A stretch of DNA of 64,000 nucleotides from a virus. Below the pieces are notes generated by a model, which was not told where the DNA came from, did not search any database, and saw only the letters and a list, made by a program, of their open reading frames with translations. Location of the stretch: positions 1-64,000 of the IMG/VR virus record IMGVR_UViG_3300020445_000892; one strand, 5' to 3'. This document shows, one piece after another, positions 42,879 to 52,119 of this stretch; within the stretch, counting starts at the first letter, position 1, and every line of letters begins with the position of its first letter. The position numbers and the translations under genes were made by a program.

Positions 42879-43334
42879 ATGACTGGACTTACAAGGTTCT
42901 CAAATTTTGCATCCAAAGATATGGATGTTCTTGTTGACGCAATCAACAAGTATAGTGTCGGACTAGATGACACACTAACAAGATTACACGCATTTGGATT
43001 GAACCCCCAAAGCACATCTTACCCACCGTATAACATCGTCAAAGAGAGTGACGATAAGTGGAAGATCGAGATGGCATTAGCAGGATGGAGTAAGGAGGAT
43101 GTCGAAGTTTCTACAGAGAGACATCAACTTCATATCAAATCCACTAAAGTCCAAGAGGATAAGCAAGGAGAATATAATTTCAGAGGGATAGCAGCACGTT
43201 CATTTGACAAGTCATTCAACCTGTCAGATGATGTTGAGGTTACTGACGTTAAACTAAACAACGGATTACTTAATGTAACCCTGACTCGTGTGTTGCCTGA
43301 AGCACAGAAGAAAAAGGTGTATGATATAGTATGA
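42879..43334 (+). CDS. hsp20: Hsp20 small heat-shock protein
   Basis: A 151-residue alpha-crystallin protein. The domain spans about 45-150 with YNIVKESDDKWKIEMALAGW, the strand region VEVSTERHQLHIKS, and the near-C-terminal NGLLNVTLTR equivalent to the family GVL motif. It holds unfolding proteins, perhaps during capsid assembly. hsp20 is near-universal in T4-like cyanophages. AAAGGAG precedes the ATG. Confidence 0.95.
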   Translation: MTGLTRFSNFASKDMDVLVDAINKYSVGLDDTLTRLHAFGLNPQSTSYPPYNIVKESDDKWKIEMALAGWSKEDVEVSTERHQLHIKSTKVQEDKQGEYNFRGIAARSFDKSFNLSDDVEVTDVKLNNGLLNVTLTRVLPEAQKKKVYDIV

Positions 43335-43519
43335 AACGAACACCAGGTGACATAATTATGCACCCCTTATGGATAGGACCTGTGCTGACATTAGGTATGA
43401 TGTTTATGATACAGACCCTCCATACCGTCACCCACTGGCATATGGAAATAGATGCTGATGCATACTGTAGAAACAATGCTGAGTGGGTAGAGTCACAAAC
43501 AAGTGACGATGATTACTAA
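43331..43519 (+). CDS. Small membrane protein after hsp20
   Basis: A 62-residue protein coupled by ATGA to hsp20. Residues about 10-33 form a Met-rich membrane helix (MHPLWIGPVLTLGMMFMIQT), followed by HTVTHWHMEIDADAY and an acidic tail with several His. Function unknown. Confidence 0.6.
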   Translation: MKRTPGDIIMHPLWIGPVLTLGMMFMIQTLHTVTHWHMEIDADAYCRNNAEWVESQTSDDDY

Positions 43520-43538
43520 CATATATAATGTACAACTG

Positions 43539-43567
43539 AAGAGACCCCCAAGGGTCTCTTTTTATTT
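43539..43567 (+). terminator. Intrinsic terminator after hsp20 unit
   Basis: Stem AAGAGACCC/GGGTCTCTT, loop CCAA, then TTTATTT. Its stem sequence closely resembles that of the gp23 terminator. Confidence 0.92.
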
Positions 43568-43578
43568 GGAGACCCAAT

Positions 43579-43821
43579 GTGAATTACTACATTAACTGTG
43601 CACCAAGGGGTACAGATGATTACGAGAGTGTTACTCTTGACATCCCTACCTCTGACGTTGAAGAGATTTTGTACCTAGCACGTACAATATCAGAGGAAAA
43701 GAACATAACAGCACGTAAGGCTTTCGGTGATGTCGTTCGTGGTGTATACTATCAATTAATGGAGAAAAATTATGACCGTAAAAATCGTAAGAATGCTCAA
43801 CGGAGAGGACGTAATAGGTGA
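43579..43821 (+). CDS. 80-residue protein with basic tail
   Basis: Starts at GTG 43579, just after a terminator, with NYYINCAPRGTDDYESVTLD. A beta hairpin and a helix (EEILYLARTISEEKN) precede a tail of Lys/Arg/Asn (YDRKNRKNAQRRGRNR) suited to nucleic-acid contact. It overlaps the next gene by 50 bases. Function unknown. Confidence 0.6.
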   Translation: MNYYINCAPRGTDDYESVTLDIPTSDVEEILYLARTISEEKNITARKAFGDVVRGVYYQLMEKNYDRKNRKNAQRRGRNR

Positions 43822-44155
43822 GGTACAGGAAGCATATCCTAATCAAGAGACCTATAGTCCTATTGGGTATATGGTCACTAATCCTTACCAAGTTCAACTA
43901 GATGCTACTGCTGAGATGTTATTCGAGGAGAATATATCCTCTGAACCTCAGAAAATTAATGATTTGAATCTACAATTATTCCCTTGGATTCCTTTATCAC
44001 TTAATAATAAGACTCTAGTAGTCCTTTCAAATGTAGCAACAGTCTACACACCACATCCAGAAGTCGTAGCGAAGTGGGAAACCTTAGTTAAAGCACATCA
44101 CAATGAATCCATTGAAAATAATAGTCCTGAAGGATCACAATCACTTGATGGGTGA
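43772..44155 (+). CDS. Sm-like protein 2
   Basis: A 127-residue protein. KIVRMLNGEDVIGEVQEA fits the Sm1 motif at the very N-terminus and LVVLSNVATVYTPH fits Sm2, with a longer insert between (about residues 20-80). It lies just before another Sm-like gene and the DNA polymerase. By fold it may form rings; RNA binding is not shown. Confidence 0.65.
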   Translation: MTVKIVRMLNGEDVIGEVQEAYPNQETYSPIGYMVTNPYQVQLDATAEMLFEENISSEPQKINDLNLQLFPWIPLSLNNKTLVVLSNVATVYTPHPEVVAKWETLVKAHHNESIENNSPEGSQSLDG

Positions 44156-44339
44156 GGTCACTGAACTGGATGAAGAACCCAGTTACTTGATCTCCAATTG
44201 TTATAAGATTGATGATGGACAGTTCACAAAGTATCCACTCTACACAGATCAACGAGATATTTTCTTGACATCTGACGTAGTTTTGACTATAGTGGATCCA
44301 TCGGAAGATACCGTGACCAATTACAAGAAGGCACTTTGA
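44103..44339 (+). CDS. Sm-like protein 3
   Basis: A 78-residue protein, near the minimal Sm size. LKIIVLKDHNHLMGEVTELD fits Sm1 and FLTSDVVLTIVDPSED fits Sm2. It overlaps its paralogue by 53 bases and the polymerase start by 4. The small size makes it the clearest candidate for an Hfq/LSm-type ring subunit. Confidence 0.6.
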   Translation: MNPLKIIVLKDHNHLMGEVTELDEEPSYLISNCYKIDDGQFTKYPLYTDQRDIFLTSDVVLTIVDPSEDTVTNYKKAL

Positions 44340-46810
44340 GTTCAATCTATACAAATGTGACCCTGTTAGGGGACTCCATCCTGTGCCGAGGGTATGAGGA
44401 TGGAGAACCTGTATCATATAGAGAGATTATAAAACCAACGTTGTTTGTTCCATCACCGAAAGGTAAGTGGAGGACTCTTGATGGTAAACCTATGGCACCT
44501 GTCAAACAGGATGGTGCCAAACGTGCCAGAGAATTTATAGAACAGTATAAAGGTGTAGAAGGATTTGAAGTACACGGATATGAGAGGTTTATATACCAGT
44601 GGATTAGTGAGAAGTATCCTCACGATATGCGTGCACAGATGGATCTGATGAAGATCTATACTATTGACATCGAGGTTGAATGTGAGAATGGATTCCCTGA
44701 TGTAGATGCGTGTTCTGAGAGAATGCTCCTTATTACTATTAAGGATCTTGCTAGTGGCAAGTTTATGACTTGGGGTACTAGAGATTTTAATAGTCAGAAT
44801 TATAGATCATTCTCTAATGAACAGGATATGCTTGCTGACTTCCACAGTTGGTGGGTACAGAATACTCCTGACATCATTACAGGATGGAACTGTAACCTAT
44901 ATGATATACCTTATATCTGTCGTAGGATCGAGAAGATCCTAGGTGTTAAGTTTCAGAGGAGTCTATCTCCTTGGAACAAGGTAAATATGAGAGAGGTCTA
45001 CATCCAAGGACGTAGGAACCTTTCATATGATATTTTAGGGGTATCAATTCTAGACTATCTTGATCTTTATAGGAAATTCACCTATACTAATCAAGAGTCC
45101 TATCGACTAGAGCATATTGCTACAGTTGAATTAGGTGAAGGTAAGTTAGATCATTCACAGTATGAGAACTTTAAAGCGTTCTATACTAATGACTGGGATA
45201 AGTTTGTAGAGTACAACATCAAAGACGTTGACCTCGTACACAGACTAGAGAAGAAGATGAAACTACTGGAACTAGCAGTGGTTATGTCTTATGATGCTAA
45301 AGTTAACTTCCAAGACGTGTATTCACAGGTGCGAGTCTGGGATACACTTATATACAATTATCTAAAGGAGCGTAAAATCTGTGTCCCGCCGAAGATCGAA
45401 GCGAAGAAAGATGACAAGTATGCTGGTGCGTATGTCAAGGAGCCAAAACCTGGTTTATATAACTGGGTTGCTAGCTTTGACCTCAACAGCCTCTACCCTC
45501 ATCTTATTATGCAGTATAATATATCTCCAGAAACCCTCGTCGAGAGAAGACATCCAACCGCAACGGTTGAAGGATTGCTTAATCAACAAGTCGGGATCTC
45601 TGGAGATTATTCCGTGTGTGCCAATGGAGCACAATATCGCAGGGATATTCACGGCTTCCTCCCTGAAATGATGCAGAAGATCTACGATGAACGTGTGATC
45701 TTCAAGAAAAAAATGTTGGCAGCGAAGCAGAAGTATGAGGAAACTGGTGAAACAAAACTTCAAGATGATATTTCTGCATATAATAATATACAGATGGCTC
45801 GTAAGATCCAACTGAACTCTGCCTATGGTGCTATTGGCAACCAGTATTTCAGGTACTATAACCTTGCTAACGCTGAAGCAATTACATTATCAGGTCAGGT
45901 CTCTATCAGGTGGATAGAGAACAAGGTTAACTCTTATCTAAACAAAATTTTAAAAACTACGGAGACTGATTATGTTATTGCTTCTGATACCGATTCCATT
46001 TATCTTAACTTGGGTCCTCTGGTTAAAGCTGTATTCAAGAACGGAGAGAAGAGCGATAAGGACACTCTTAGGTTCCTTGAAAAGGTGTGTGATGTGGAAC
46101 TTGAAAAGTATATACAAAATTCTTACGAAGAATTGGCAACCTATGTAAATGCATATGACCAGAAGATGTTTATGAAGCGAGAGAACATCGCTAACAAAGG
46201 CATCTGGACAGCAAAGAAGAGATACATCCTTAATGTATGGAACAGTGAGGGTGTGCAATATAAAGAACCCAAACTAAAAGTTATGGGTGTTGAGTGTGTT
46301 AAGTCCTCAACTCCAGGTTCCTGTCGTGATGCGATTAGAGGTGCCCTGAGAGTTATTATGAATGGATCAGAAGCAGATGTACAAGAATACATTGCTAAGT
46401 TTAGAGAGAAGTTTGAATCACTTCCTCCTGAAGATATTGCTTTCCCTAGAGGTTGCAATAATCTATCTAAATTTAGTGGTACCTCTGGGATATATGTTAA
46501 GGGTACTCCAATCCACGTTCGTGGTGCTCTCCTATATAATTTCCACGTTAAGCATAAGAAACTCACACATAAGTACCCTCTTATCCAAGAAGGAGAGAAG
46601 GTCAAATTCCTCTATCTCAGGACTCCGAACCGAATAGGGGAGAACGTGGTCTCTTTCTTCCAAACTCTTCCACGTGAATTTGACCTTGACAAATCCATAG
46701 ATTACGATCTACAATTCAAGAAGAGTTTCCTTGATCCTTTACAGGTCATCCTTGATACGATCAACTGGAAGGCAGAGAAAGTAGCATCCCTAGAAGAATT
46801 TTTCCTATGA
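44336..46810 (+). CDS. gp43: gp43 family B DNA polymerase
   Basis: An 824-residue replicative polymerase, T4 gp43 being 898. The exonuclease ExoI acidic pair is in YTIDIEVE (D111, E113), ExoII in [14 protein letters not shown]. Polymerase motif A is [10 protein letters not shown], motif B region [15 protein letters not shown], and motif C SDTDSIYL. It starts with TTG 44336, overlapping the Sm-like gene. It is coupled to uvsX by ATGA. Confidence 0.98.
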   Translation: MSSIYTNVTLLGDSILCRGYEDGEPVSYREIIKPTLFVPSPKGKWRTLDGKPMAPVKQDGAKRAREFIEQYKGVEGFEVHGYERFIYQWISEKYPHDMRAQMDLMKIYTIDIEVECENGFPDVDACSERMLLITIKDLASGKFMTWGTRDFNSQNYRSFSNEQDMLADFHSWWVQNTPDIITGWNCNLYDIPYICRRIEKILGVKFQRSLSPWNKVNMREVYIQGRRNLSYDILGVSILDYLDLYRKFTYTNQESYRLEHIATVELGEGKLDHSQYENFKAFYTNDWDKFVEYNIKDVDLVHRLEKKMKLLELAVVMSYDAKVNFQDVYSQVRVWDTLIYNYLKERKICVPPKIEAKKDDKYAGAYVKEPKPGLYNWVASFDLNSLYPHLIMQYNISPETLVERRHPTATVEGLLNQQVGISGDYSVCANGAQYRRDIHGFLPEMMQKIYDERVIFKKKMLAAKQKYEETGETKLQDDISAYNNIQMARKIQLNSAYGAIGNQYFRYYNLANAEAITLSGQVSIRWIENKVNSYLNKILKTTETDYVIASDTDSIYLNLGPLVKAVFKNGEKSDKDTLRFLEKVCDVELEKYIQNSYEELATYVNAYDQKMFMKRENIANKGIWTAKKRYILNVWNSEGVQYKEPKLKVMGVECVKSSTPGSCRDAIRGALRVIMNGSEADVQEYIAKFREKFESLPPEDIAFPRGCNNLSKFSGTSGIYVKGTPIHVRGALLYNFHVKHKKLTHKYPLIQEGEKVKFLYLRTPNRIGENVVSFFQTLPREFDLDKSIDYDLQFKKSFLDPLQVILDTINWKAEKVASLEEFFL

Positions 46811-47820
46811 CAACATCCTTTTTAAAAGACATTATTAAATCTATTGACAATGAGTATGCTTCAATCGCTGACGACGGACTTGCTGCTGGCGACGTATCTT
46901 CTTTTATTGATACTGGAAGTTACATTTTTAATGCTCTTGTTAGCGGTTCCATATACGGTGGTATACCTTCCAACAAAATTACTGCGTTGGCTGGTGAGTC
47001 CTCTACGGGGAAAACGTTCTTCACGATCAGTGTCATTAAACACTTCCTCAAGACACACCCAGAAGCAGGTGTAGCATTCTTTGAATCAGAAGGTGCTATC
47101 AGTAAAGATTTACTGTCTGATCGTGGTGTAGATACTAAACGTGTCGTTATCATACCTGTAGTAACAGTTCAACAGTTCAGACAACAAGCATTGATGGTAG
47201 CAGATAACCTATTGAAGGATAAGAATCATCCTCCTATGTTATTTGTACTTGACTCTCTTGGTATGTTATCAACAACAAAGGAGATTGAGGATAGTGAAGC
47301 AGGTAAAGAGACTAGAGATATGACTAGAGCACAAGTTGTTAAGTCAATCTTTAGAGTTCTTACACTTAAACTATCAAAATGTAATATTCCCTTAATAGTT
47401 ACCAACCATACATATGATGTTGTAGGTGCTTATATGCCTACGAAAGAAATGGGTGGAGGTAGTGGACTCAAGTATGCTGCATCTACTATCATCTTCCTCA
47501 GCAAATCTAAAGAGAAAGATGGTAAGGAAGTGATTGGTAACATTATTAAATGTGAAACTAAGAAGAGTAGGTTCACAAAAGAGAGTGCCAAGATTGCTAC
47601 TAGGTTATTCTATGATGAAAGGGGATTAGATCCCTACTATGGACTATTAGAATTGGGAGAAAAGTATGGAGTATTTGAGCGTAAAGGAAATCGCATCGTT
47701 GTCGGTGATAGTTCTGTATATCCTTCTGCAATGCTTAAGGATCCAGAGAAATATTTTACCACCGAAGTAATGCAAGCACTAGATGAGTGTGCCAAGAAGG
47801 AGTTCGCATATGGAACTTAG
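46807..47820 (+). CDS. uvsX: UvsX RecA-like recombinase
   Basis: A 337-residue protein with Walker A GESSTGKT at 63-70, Walker [10 protein letters not shown] and loop region [13 protein letters not shown]4 UvsX has 391 residues; the shortening is at the C-terminus. It drives strand exchange and recombination-dependent replication with UvsY and gp41. Its end overlaps the next oxygenase gene by 11 bases. Confidence 0.95.
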   Translation: MTTSFLKDIIKSIDNEYASIADDGLAAGDVSSFIDTGSYIFNALVSGSIYGGIPSNKITALAGESSTGKTFFTISVIKHFLKTHPEAGVAFFESEGAISKDLLSDRGVDTKRVVIIPVVTVQQFRQQALMVADNLLKDKNHPPMLFVLDSLGMLSTTKEIEDSEAGKETRDMTRAQVVKSIFRVLTLKLSKCNIPLIVTNHTYDVVGAYMPTKEMGGGSGLKYAASTIIFLSKSKEKDGKEVIGNIIKCETKKSRFTKESAKIATRLFYDERGLDPYYGLLELGEKYGVFERKGNRIVVGDSSVYPSAMLKDPEKYFTTEVMQALDECAKKEFAYGT

Positions 47821-48382
47821 TAAGTTTGTCAAAACTTATGATGATGCCATTCCAGTTGAAGTTTGTAAACACGCTATAAAACTATTCGATCAACAAGAAG
47901 ATCTTGAAGATTGGGATAGGGAAGGGTGTCCTCAGTTTACTCAGTTTAATATCACAGAGTATCTTGACAAGAAAGAAGATCAAGAGAACCGTGGTGACTG
48001 GGATATAATTCAGTATGCTCTCATTAATTCTGCTCACGAATTCGTGAAGCAGTATATGGATGAGAATGATTGTAGGAAGTTCTTCCCTAACAGAAGTTCA
48101 TTAGAACAGTTTAGGATGAAGAAGTATCGTAAAGGTACTGATGATAGGTTTGAGAAGCACGTTGATGTTGCTGATCACCAGAGTGCTAAAAGGTTCCTGA
48201 CTATGTTCTGGTATCTGAATGATGTTGAGGAAGGTGGTGAAACTAAGTTTGATGGATTGACAATCAGTCCTAAGCAAGGTAGACTTCTTATATTCCCTCC
48301 GTTGTGGTGCTTTCCACATTCAGGGGAACCAACTATTTCTGATGACAAGTACCTAGTAGGCACCTATTCACATTATGTCTGA
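47810..48382 (+). CDS. P4H-type 2OG-Fe(II) oxygenase 6
   Basis: A 190-residue protein from ATG 47810, preceded by [26 protein letters not shown] gives the HxD motif, [15 protein letters not shown] the following strand, and CFPHSGEPT the distal His. A basic residue in [13 protein letters not shown] takes the 2-oxoglutarate role (Lys rather than Arg). It is inserted between uvsX and gp41. Substrate unknown. Confidence 0.82.
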   Translation: MELSKFVKTYDDAIPVEVCKHAIKLFDQQEDLEDWDREGCPQFTQFNITEYLDKKEDQENRGDWDIIQYALINSAHEFVKQYMDENDCRKFFPNRSSLEQFRMKKYRKGTDDRFEKHVDVADHQSAKRFLTMFWYLNDVEEGGETKFDGLTISPKQGRLLIFPPLWCFPHSGEPTISDDKYLVGTYSHYV

Positions 48383-49766
48383 TTCTATTGAAGGACTAGT
48401 TATTAATACTCTGGTCTTTAATAAGGAGTATACTAGACAAGTCCTACCACATTTAAAGAAAGAATATTTTGAACAGTTTAATAACAAGGTTCTCTTTGAA
48501 GAGATCTCACAGTATATGGTTAAGTACGACCGACTCCCTTGTAAGGAAGCACTTACGATTGAGTTAGAAAATCGTTCTGACCTAAATGATTCACAGTATA
48601 AGGAGATAAAGGATCAGATATCCTTCCTCAATGAGGAACCACACGAGTCCCAATGGTTAGTTGATACTACAGAAAAGTGGTGTCGTGATCGTGCTATTTA
48701 CATTGCTCTATTAGAATCGATTCAGATCGCTGATGGTCAGGCAGATTCTGATATGAGTAGAGATGCTATACCATCTATCTTAAGTAATGCATTAGGTGTT
48801 AGTTTCGATAATTCAGTAGGTCACGATTATTTTGAACAGTCAGGAGACAGATTCGCTTTCTACCACAGACGTGAGGACAAAATACCTTTCGATCTGGAAT
48901 TCTTCAACAAGATTACAAAGGGTGGTCTTCCTAACAAGACTCTCAACGTTGCTCTTGCAGGTACTGGTGTGGGTAAGTCTCTCTTTATGTGCCACTGTGC
49001 TGCTAGTAACTTATCACTCGGTAAGAACGTACTCTATATCACGATGGAGATGGCTGAAGAGAAAATTGCAGAGAGGATAGATGCAAATCTATTGAACGTA
49101 GACTGTAGGCAGTTAGAGAAACTACCTAAGATTATGTTTGATAATAAGATAGAGAAGCTACAGCAGAAAACACAAGGTAGATTGATTGTTAAGGAGTATC
49201 CAACTGCGTCAGCACACGTAGGTCATTTCAAAGCATTGCTTCAAGAGTTAGCTATTAAAAAGAGTTTCATTCCTGACATAATTTACATTGATTACCTAAA
49301 TATTTGTGCCAGTTCCAGATATAAAGGAGCGATAGTTAACTCATACACATATGTGAAAGCAATCGCTGAAGAACTAAGAGGACTTGCTGTAGAAGCAGAC
49401 CTCCCAATTATATCTGCAACACAAACTACGAGGGCAGGCTATGGAAACTCAGACGTTGATCTTACCGATACCAGTGAGTCTTTTGGACTCCCTGCTACTG
49501 CTGACTTTATGTTTGCACTTATATCCTCTGAAGATTTGGAAGCAGAGAATAAAATTATGGTCAAGCAACTGAAGAACCGATACAATGATCCAACTGCTAA
49601 CAAGAGATTTGCACTAGGCATTGACAGGAACAAGATGAGGTTGTATGATTGTAAGGATCAGTCTGATATTGTTGATGCTAATCAGACTAAAGAACAAGTA
49701 GAAGCAGGTAATATACTTGCTATACTTCCTGAAACTAAAACATCATTCAAAGACTTTAAAGTATGA
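48375..49766 (+). CDS. gp41: gp41 replicative helicase
   Basis: A 463-residue DnaB-type helicase, T4 gp41 being 475. The N-terminal domain covers about 1-150. Walker A AGTGVGKS lies near 196-203, Walker B in DIIYIDYLNI, and ATQTTRAG follows. It forms the hexamer that unwinds DNA with primase gp61, which is encoded at 61081. It overlaps the oxygenase and mazG genes by a few bases. Confidence 0.96.
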   Translation: MSDSIEGLVINTLVFNKEYTRQVLPHLKKEYFEQFNNKVLFEEISQYMVKYDRLPCKEALTIELENRSDLNDSQYKEIKDQISFLNEEPHESQWLVDTTEKWCRDRAIYIALLESIQIADGQADSDMSRDAIPSILSNALGVSFDNSVGHDYFEQSGDRFAFYHRREDKIPFDLEFFNKITKGGLPNKTLNVALAGTGVGKSLFMCHCAASNLSLGKNVLYITMEMAEEKIAERIDANLLNVDCRQLEKLPKIMFDNKIEKLQQKTQGRLIVKEYPTASAHVGHFKALLQELAIKKSFIPDIIYIDYLNICASSRYKGAIVNSYTYVKAIAEELRGLAVEADLPIISATQTTRAGYGNSDVDLTDTSESFGLPATADFMFALISSEDLEAENKIMVKQLKNRYNDPTANKRFALGIDRNKMRLYDCKDQSDIVDANQTKEQVEAGNILAILPETKTSFKDFKV

Positions 49767-50413
49767 CTGAATCTAAAGATGTAAATGAGGTTCTAAAGGA
49801 TCTCAATAAGGTTGGTCTTCCTGATCACGCTTCTCTGAAGGATCAGATGGACACGGATATGAAGACCAACATTGAAAAGACCAAGGTACCAACTCCTAAA
49901 GATGTTGGTAAGACTGTAAAAGGATTCGCTGAACCACCTACTGCTAAAGCAAAGGAAGTTAAAGCACGTCAGCAGAAGAAGCACGACAAGAGAAAGAAAG
50001 GTGATAAGTTTGAGGTAGATTTAGATAACTATCTTAAGTTTGTTGATCTTGTCACCAGTGAAGAGTCTAAGAACTATGACAAATTACTTGAGAGGTATGA
50101 AGATCTCAAGACTGCAGGTTGTAACATAGCACGTTTAGATACTGCAGCATCTGGTTTGGTTGCTGAAGCAGGTGAGTTTATGGAAATCGTCAAGAAGATG
50201 AAGTTCCAAGGCAAACCATACAATGAAGCAAACAAAGAACATCTTATTATTGAGTTGGGTGACGTTATGTGGTACGCTGCTAATGCTTGTATGGCATTAG
50301 GAGTACGTATGGAAGAGGTTATCATTCGTAACACAGTCAAACTAGCAGCGAGATATCCTGATGAAGAATTTAGTGTTGAAAAATCCGAAAACCGTGCTGA
50401 TGGAGACCTTTAA
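49763..50413 (+). CDS. mazG: MazG-type nucleotide pyrophosphohydrolase with N-terminal extension
   Basis: A 216-residue protein. Residues about 115-205 are the MazG domain: AEAGEFMEIVKKMK, then IIELGDVMWYAANACMALG, giving the ExxE...ExxD metal motif. Residues 1-90 are a Lys/Pro-rich extension (KAKEVKARQQKKHDKRKKGD) not part of the domain. Cyanophage MazG is thought to act on nucleotides or alarmones; the real substrate is debated. It is coupled by ATGA to gp41. Confidence 0.88.
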   Translation: MTESKDVNEVLKDLNKVGLPDHASLKDQMDTDMKTNIEKTKVPTPKDVGKTVKGFAEPPTAKAKEVKARQQKKHDKRKKGDKFEVDLDNYLKFVDLVTSEESKNYDKLLERYEDLKTAGCNIARLDTAASGLVAEAGEFMEIVKKMKFQGKPYNEANKEHLIIELGDVMWYAANACMALGVRMEEVIIRNTVKLAARYPDEEFSVEKSENRADGDL

Positions 50414-50414
50414 A

Positions 50415-50549
50415 ATGGAACAACTTGATCTTGATAGAATTGCAACTGCACTTGAAAGAATTGCAGAGAAGCTAGACCATCTTCATATAGATGCTATAGA
50501 TCACAATCACGTTGAAGGTGATGTTAACACACACGCTAAAACTTGGTAA
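50415..50549 (+). CDS. 44-residue helical protein
   Basis: ATG 50415, after GGAGA, opens MEQLDLDRIATALERIAEKL, an amphipathic helix, followed by a His-rich end (HLHIDAIDHNHVEGD). It is coupled by TAATG to the next gene. An oligomerising peptide or metal-binding adaptor is possible. Confidence 0.6.
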   Translation: MEQLDLDRIATALERIAEKLDHLHIDAIDHNHVEGDVNTHAKTW

Positions 50550-51133
50550 TGAATTACATTCATAATAACTTAGGTGCACTTGAACCCCACGAGTGCACCT
50601 TTTTAATTAACTATTTTAAGCAGAACCCAGACAAACAAGTCGAAGGTCTTCTAGGATTTGGTGATTCTATGAGGGTATCTCCAGATGAGAAGAAGTGTAC
50701 AGAGATATTTCTTTCATCAAATCTATTAATAGATCAGTTCATTTTTAAACCTGTTGCTAGGGTATTAAAAGAAACTTGTGAAGCATACATCAAAGAGTTT
50801 CCATTCTTAGATAAGATAGGAGCGTGGCAAATAGCACCTAACTTTAAGATTCAACATTACAAACCAGGTGAAGGATACTTTAAAGAACATTGTGAGAATG
50901 ATGGTGGAACAGATGGTGATGCTGAGTATAGAGTTGTTGCTTGGATGATATATCTAAACACTGTTACTGATGGTGGAGAGACAGTATTCCCTACACAGAA
51001 TGAACAGTTTAAACCTAACCGTGGTGATGTATTATTCTGGCCAGCATACTGGACACATCCACATCACGGAGTTGTATCCCCTTCACAAGATAAATATATC
51101 TTGACAGGTTGGTACAACTTTAGTGGCAGATAA
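50549..51133 (+). CDS. P4H-type 2OG-Fe(II) oxygenase 7
   Basis: A 194-residue protein. IQHYKPGEGYFKEHCENDGG holds the first His but Glu-x-x in the usual HxD region is shifted (H-C-E), so iron binding may use a variant. MIYLNTVTDGGETVFPTQ and WTHPHHGVVSP give the strand and distal His, and KYILTGWYNF the terminal basic site. It starts at ATG 50549. Substrate unknown. Confidence 0.78.
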   Translation: MNYIHNNLGALEPHECTFLINYFKQNPDKQVEGLLGFGDSMRVSPDEKKCTEIFLSSNLLIDQFIFKPVARVLKETCEAYIKEFPFLDKIGAWQIAPNFKIQHYKPGEGYFKEHCENDGGTDGDAEYRVVAWMIYLNTVTDGGETVFPTQNEQFKPNRGDVLFWPAYWTHPHHGVVSPSQDKYILTGWYNFSGR

Positions 51134-52115
51134 AGGAATTGATACAGACACAGCTAGAAAGAGACTCATCCTAGAGAATCCTGAGTACGATAAGCTCGAG
51201 CTGACATTATTACAAGATACTGTACTCTTTAGTCCACGGGCAAAGAAGAAGATTACCTGTACTTGTAAGAAGGGTGATCGTGTTAAACTTGTATCAAATA
51301 AGATATCTGATTGTGGTAAATCCAAATACTGTGGGAATGTAAATGTAGATGGTAAGAATGGATGGGTACAGTTAAATCATATAGTTAAACCTGATGCAAA
51401 GAATACTGATGTTATGTCAGCAGAGAAAGCTGCTATGACACAGTTAGATAAACTTCTGAAGGAGATGCTTAAGTGTAGAGGTCCAGCAACATTATGCACA
51501 CCTGTAGGTGAGTTTCCTAATGCTTGTGGTGTTAAAACAATTAAGGGTACACCTAAAGCAGACTTTGCTATAGTAGATCAGAAGGGTAAAGAGATAATGT
51601 GGATATCACATAAGAAGACAGGTGGTGCAAAAGCATTTCAACAGTATGGTGGTTTGTCTAAGACAGCAGGAAAGAAGATATCAAATCACGAAGAGACACA
51701 GAAGTTCTTACAACAGACTGCTGCATATGTGACAGATGATAAGTTACAAGTACCAACAATGAAACCAGTAAAGGATGATAATTTAATTCGTATGGCAGTA
51801 TTTGGACCTGATTCAGGTGGAAAGTTTGGTAAGAATAATTGTCACGTCTTAGGTCAAGGTAATGCACTCTTGAAAGAAGATAAGAAGAGAGAGAACTGTT
51901 GGAAGTTAACTTGGGAACATACTGTCTGGAATGATAGTACTGGTGTCAATTCATTCAAACGTGACGATGGTTATCAAGCAACGTTTGGTGCCACCTATCG
52001 TGGTGACAGAGGATTTACAGTATTAGATCAGAAATATAAGGGTGCACGTGTGGGGATTTACCCAAAAGCCTTGATGGCAGGCAGAACTAATGTTACACTA
52101 CTAGAGGACGCATAA
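51123..52115 (+). CDS. Nuclease-like protein with SH3-like N-terminal domain
   Basis: A 330-residue protein from GTG 51123. Residues about 48-90 (KGDRVKLVSNKISDCGKSKY to GKNGWVQLNHI) look like a bacterial SH3 domain, with CTCKK before it. The centre has KADFAIVD at 145-152 and EIMWISHKKT at 157-166, similar to the D...(E)xK core of PD-(D/E)xK endonucleases though the acidic residue is Ser/His here. The rest is Gly/Lys-rich. It ends 5 bases before the ligase-like gene. The nuclease call is tentative. Confidence 0.45.
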   Translation: MADKGIDTDTARKRLILENPEYDKLELTLLQDTVLFSPRAKKKITCTCKKGDRVKLVSNKISDCGKSKYCGNVNVDGKNGWVQLNHIVKPDAKNTDVMSAEKAAMTQLDKLLKEMLKCRGPATLCTPVGEFPNACGVKTIKGTPKADFAIVDQKGKEIMWISHKKTGGAKAFQQYGGLSKTAGKKISNHEETQKFLQQTAAYVTDDKLQVPTMKPVKDDNLIRMAVFGPDSGGKFGKNNCHVLGQGNALLKEDKKRENCWKLTWEHTVWNDSTGVNSFKRDDGYQATFGATYRGDRGFTVLDQKYKGARVGIYPKALMAGRTNVTLLEDA

Positions 52116-52119
52116 GCAT

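Noticed and set aside
20049-49302. TAAATA octamers inside coding sequence (for example 21285, 23879, 30471, 49295)
   Set aside because: They lie within early genes away from any start and are expected by chance in AT-rich DNA; not called promoters.
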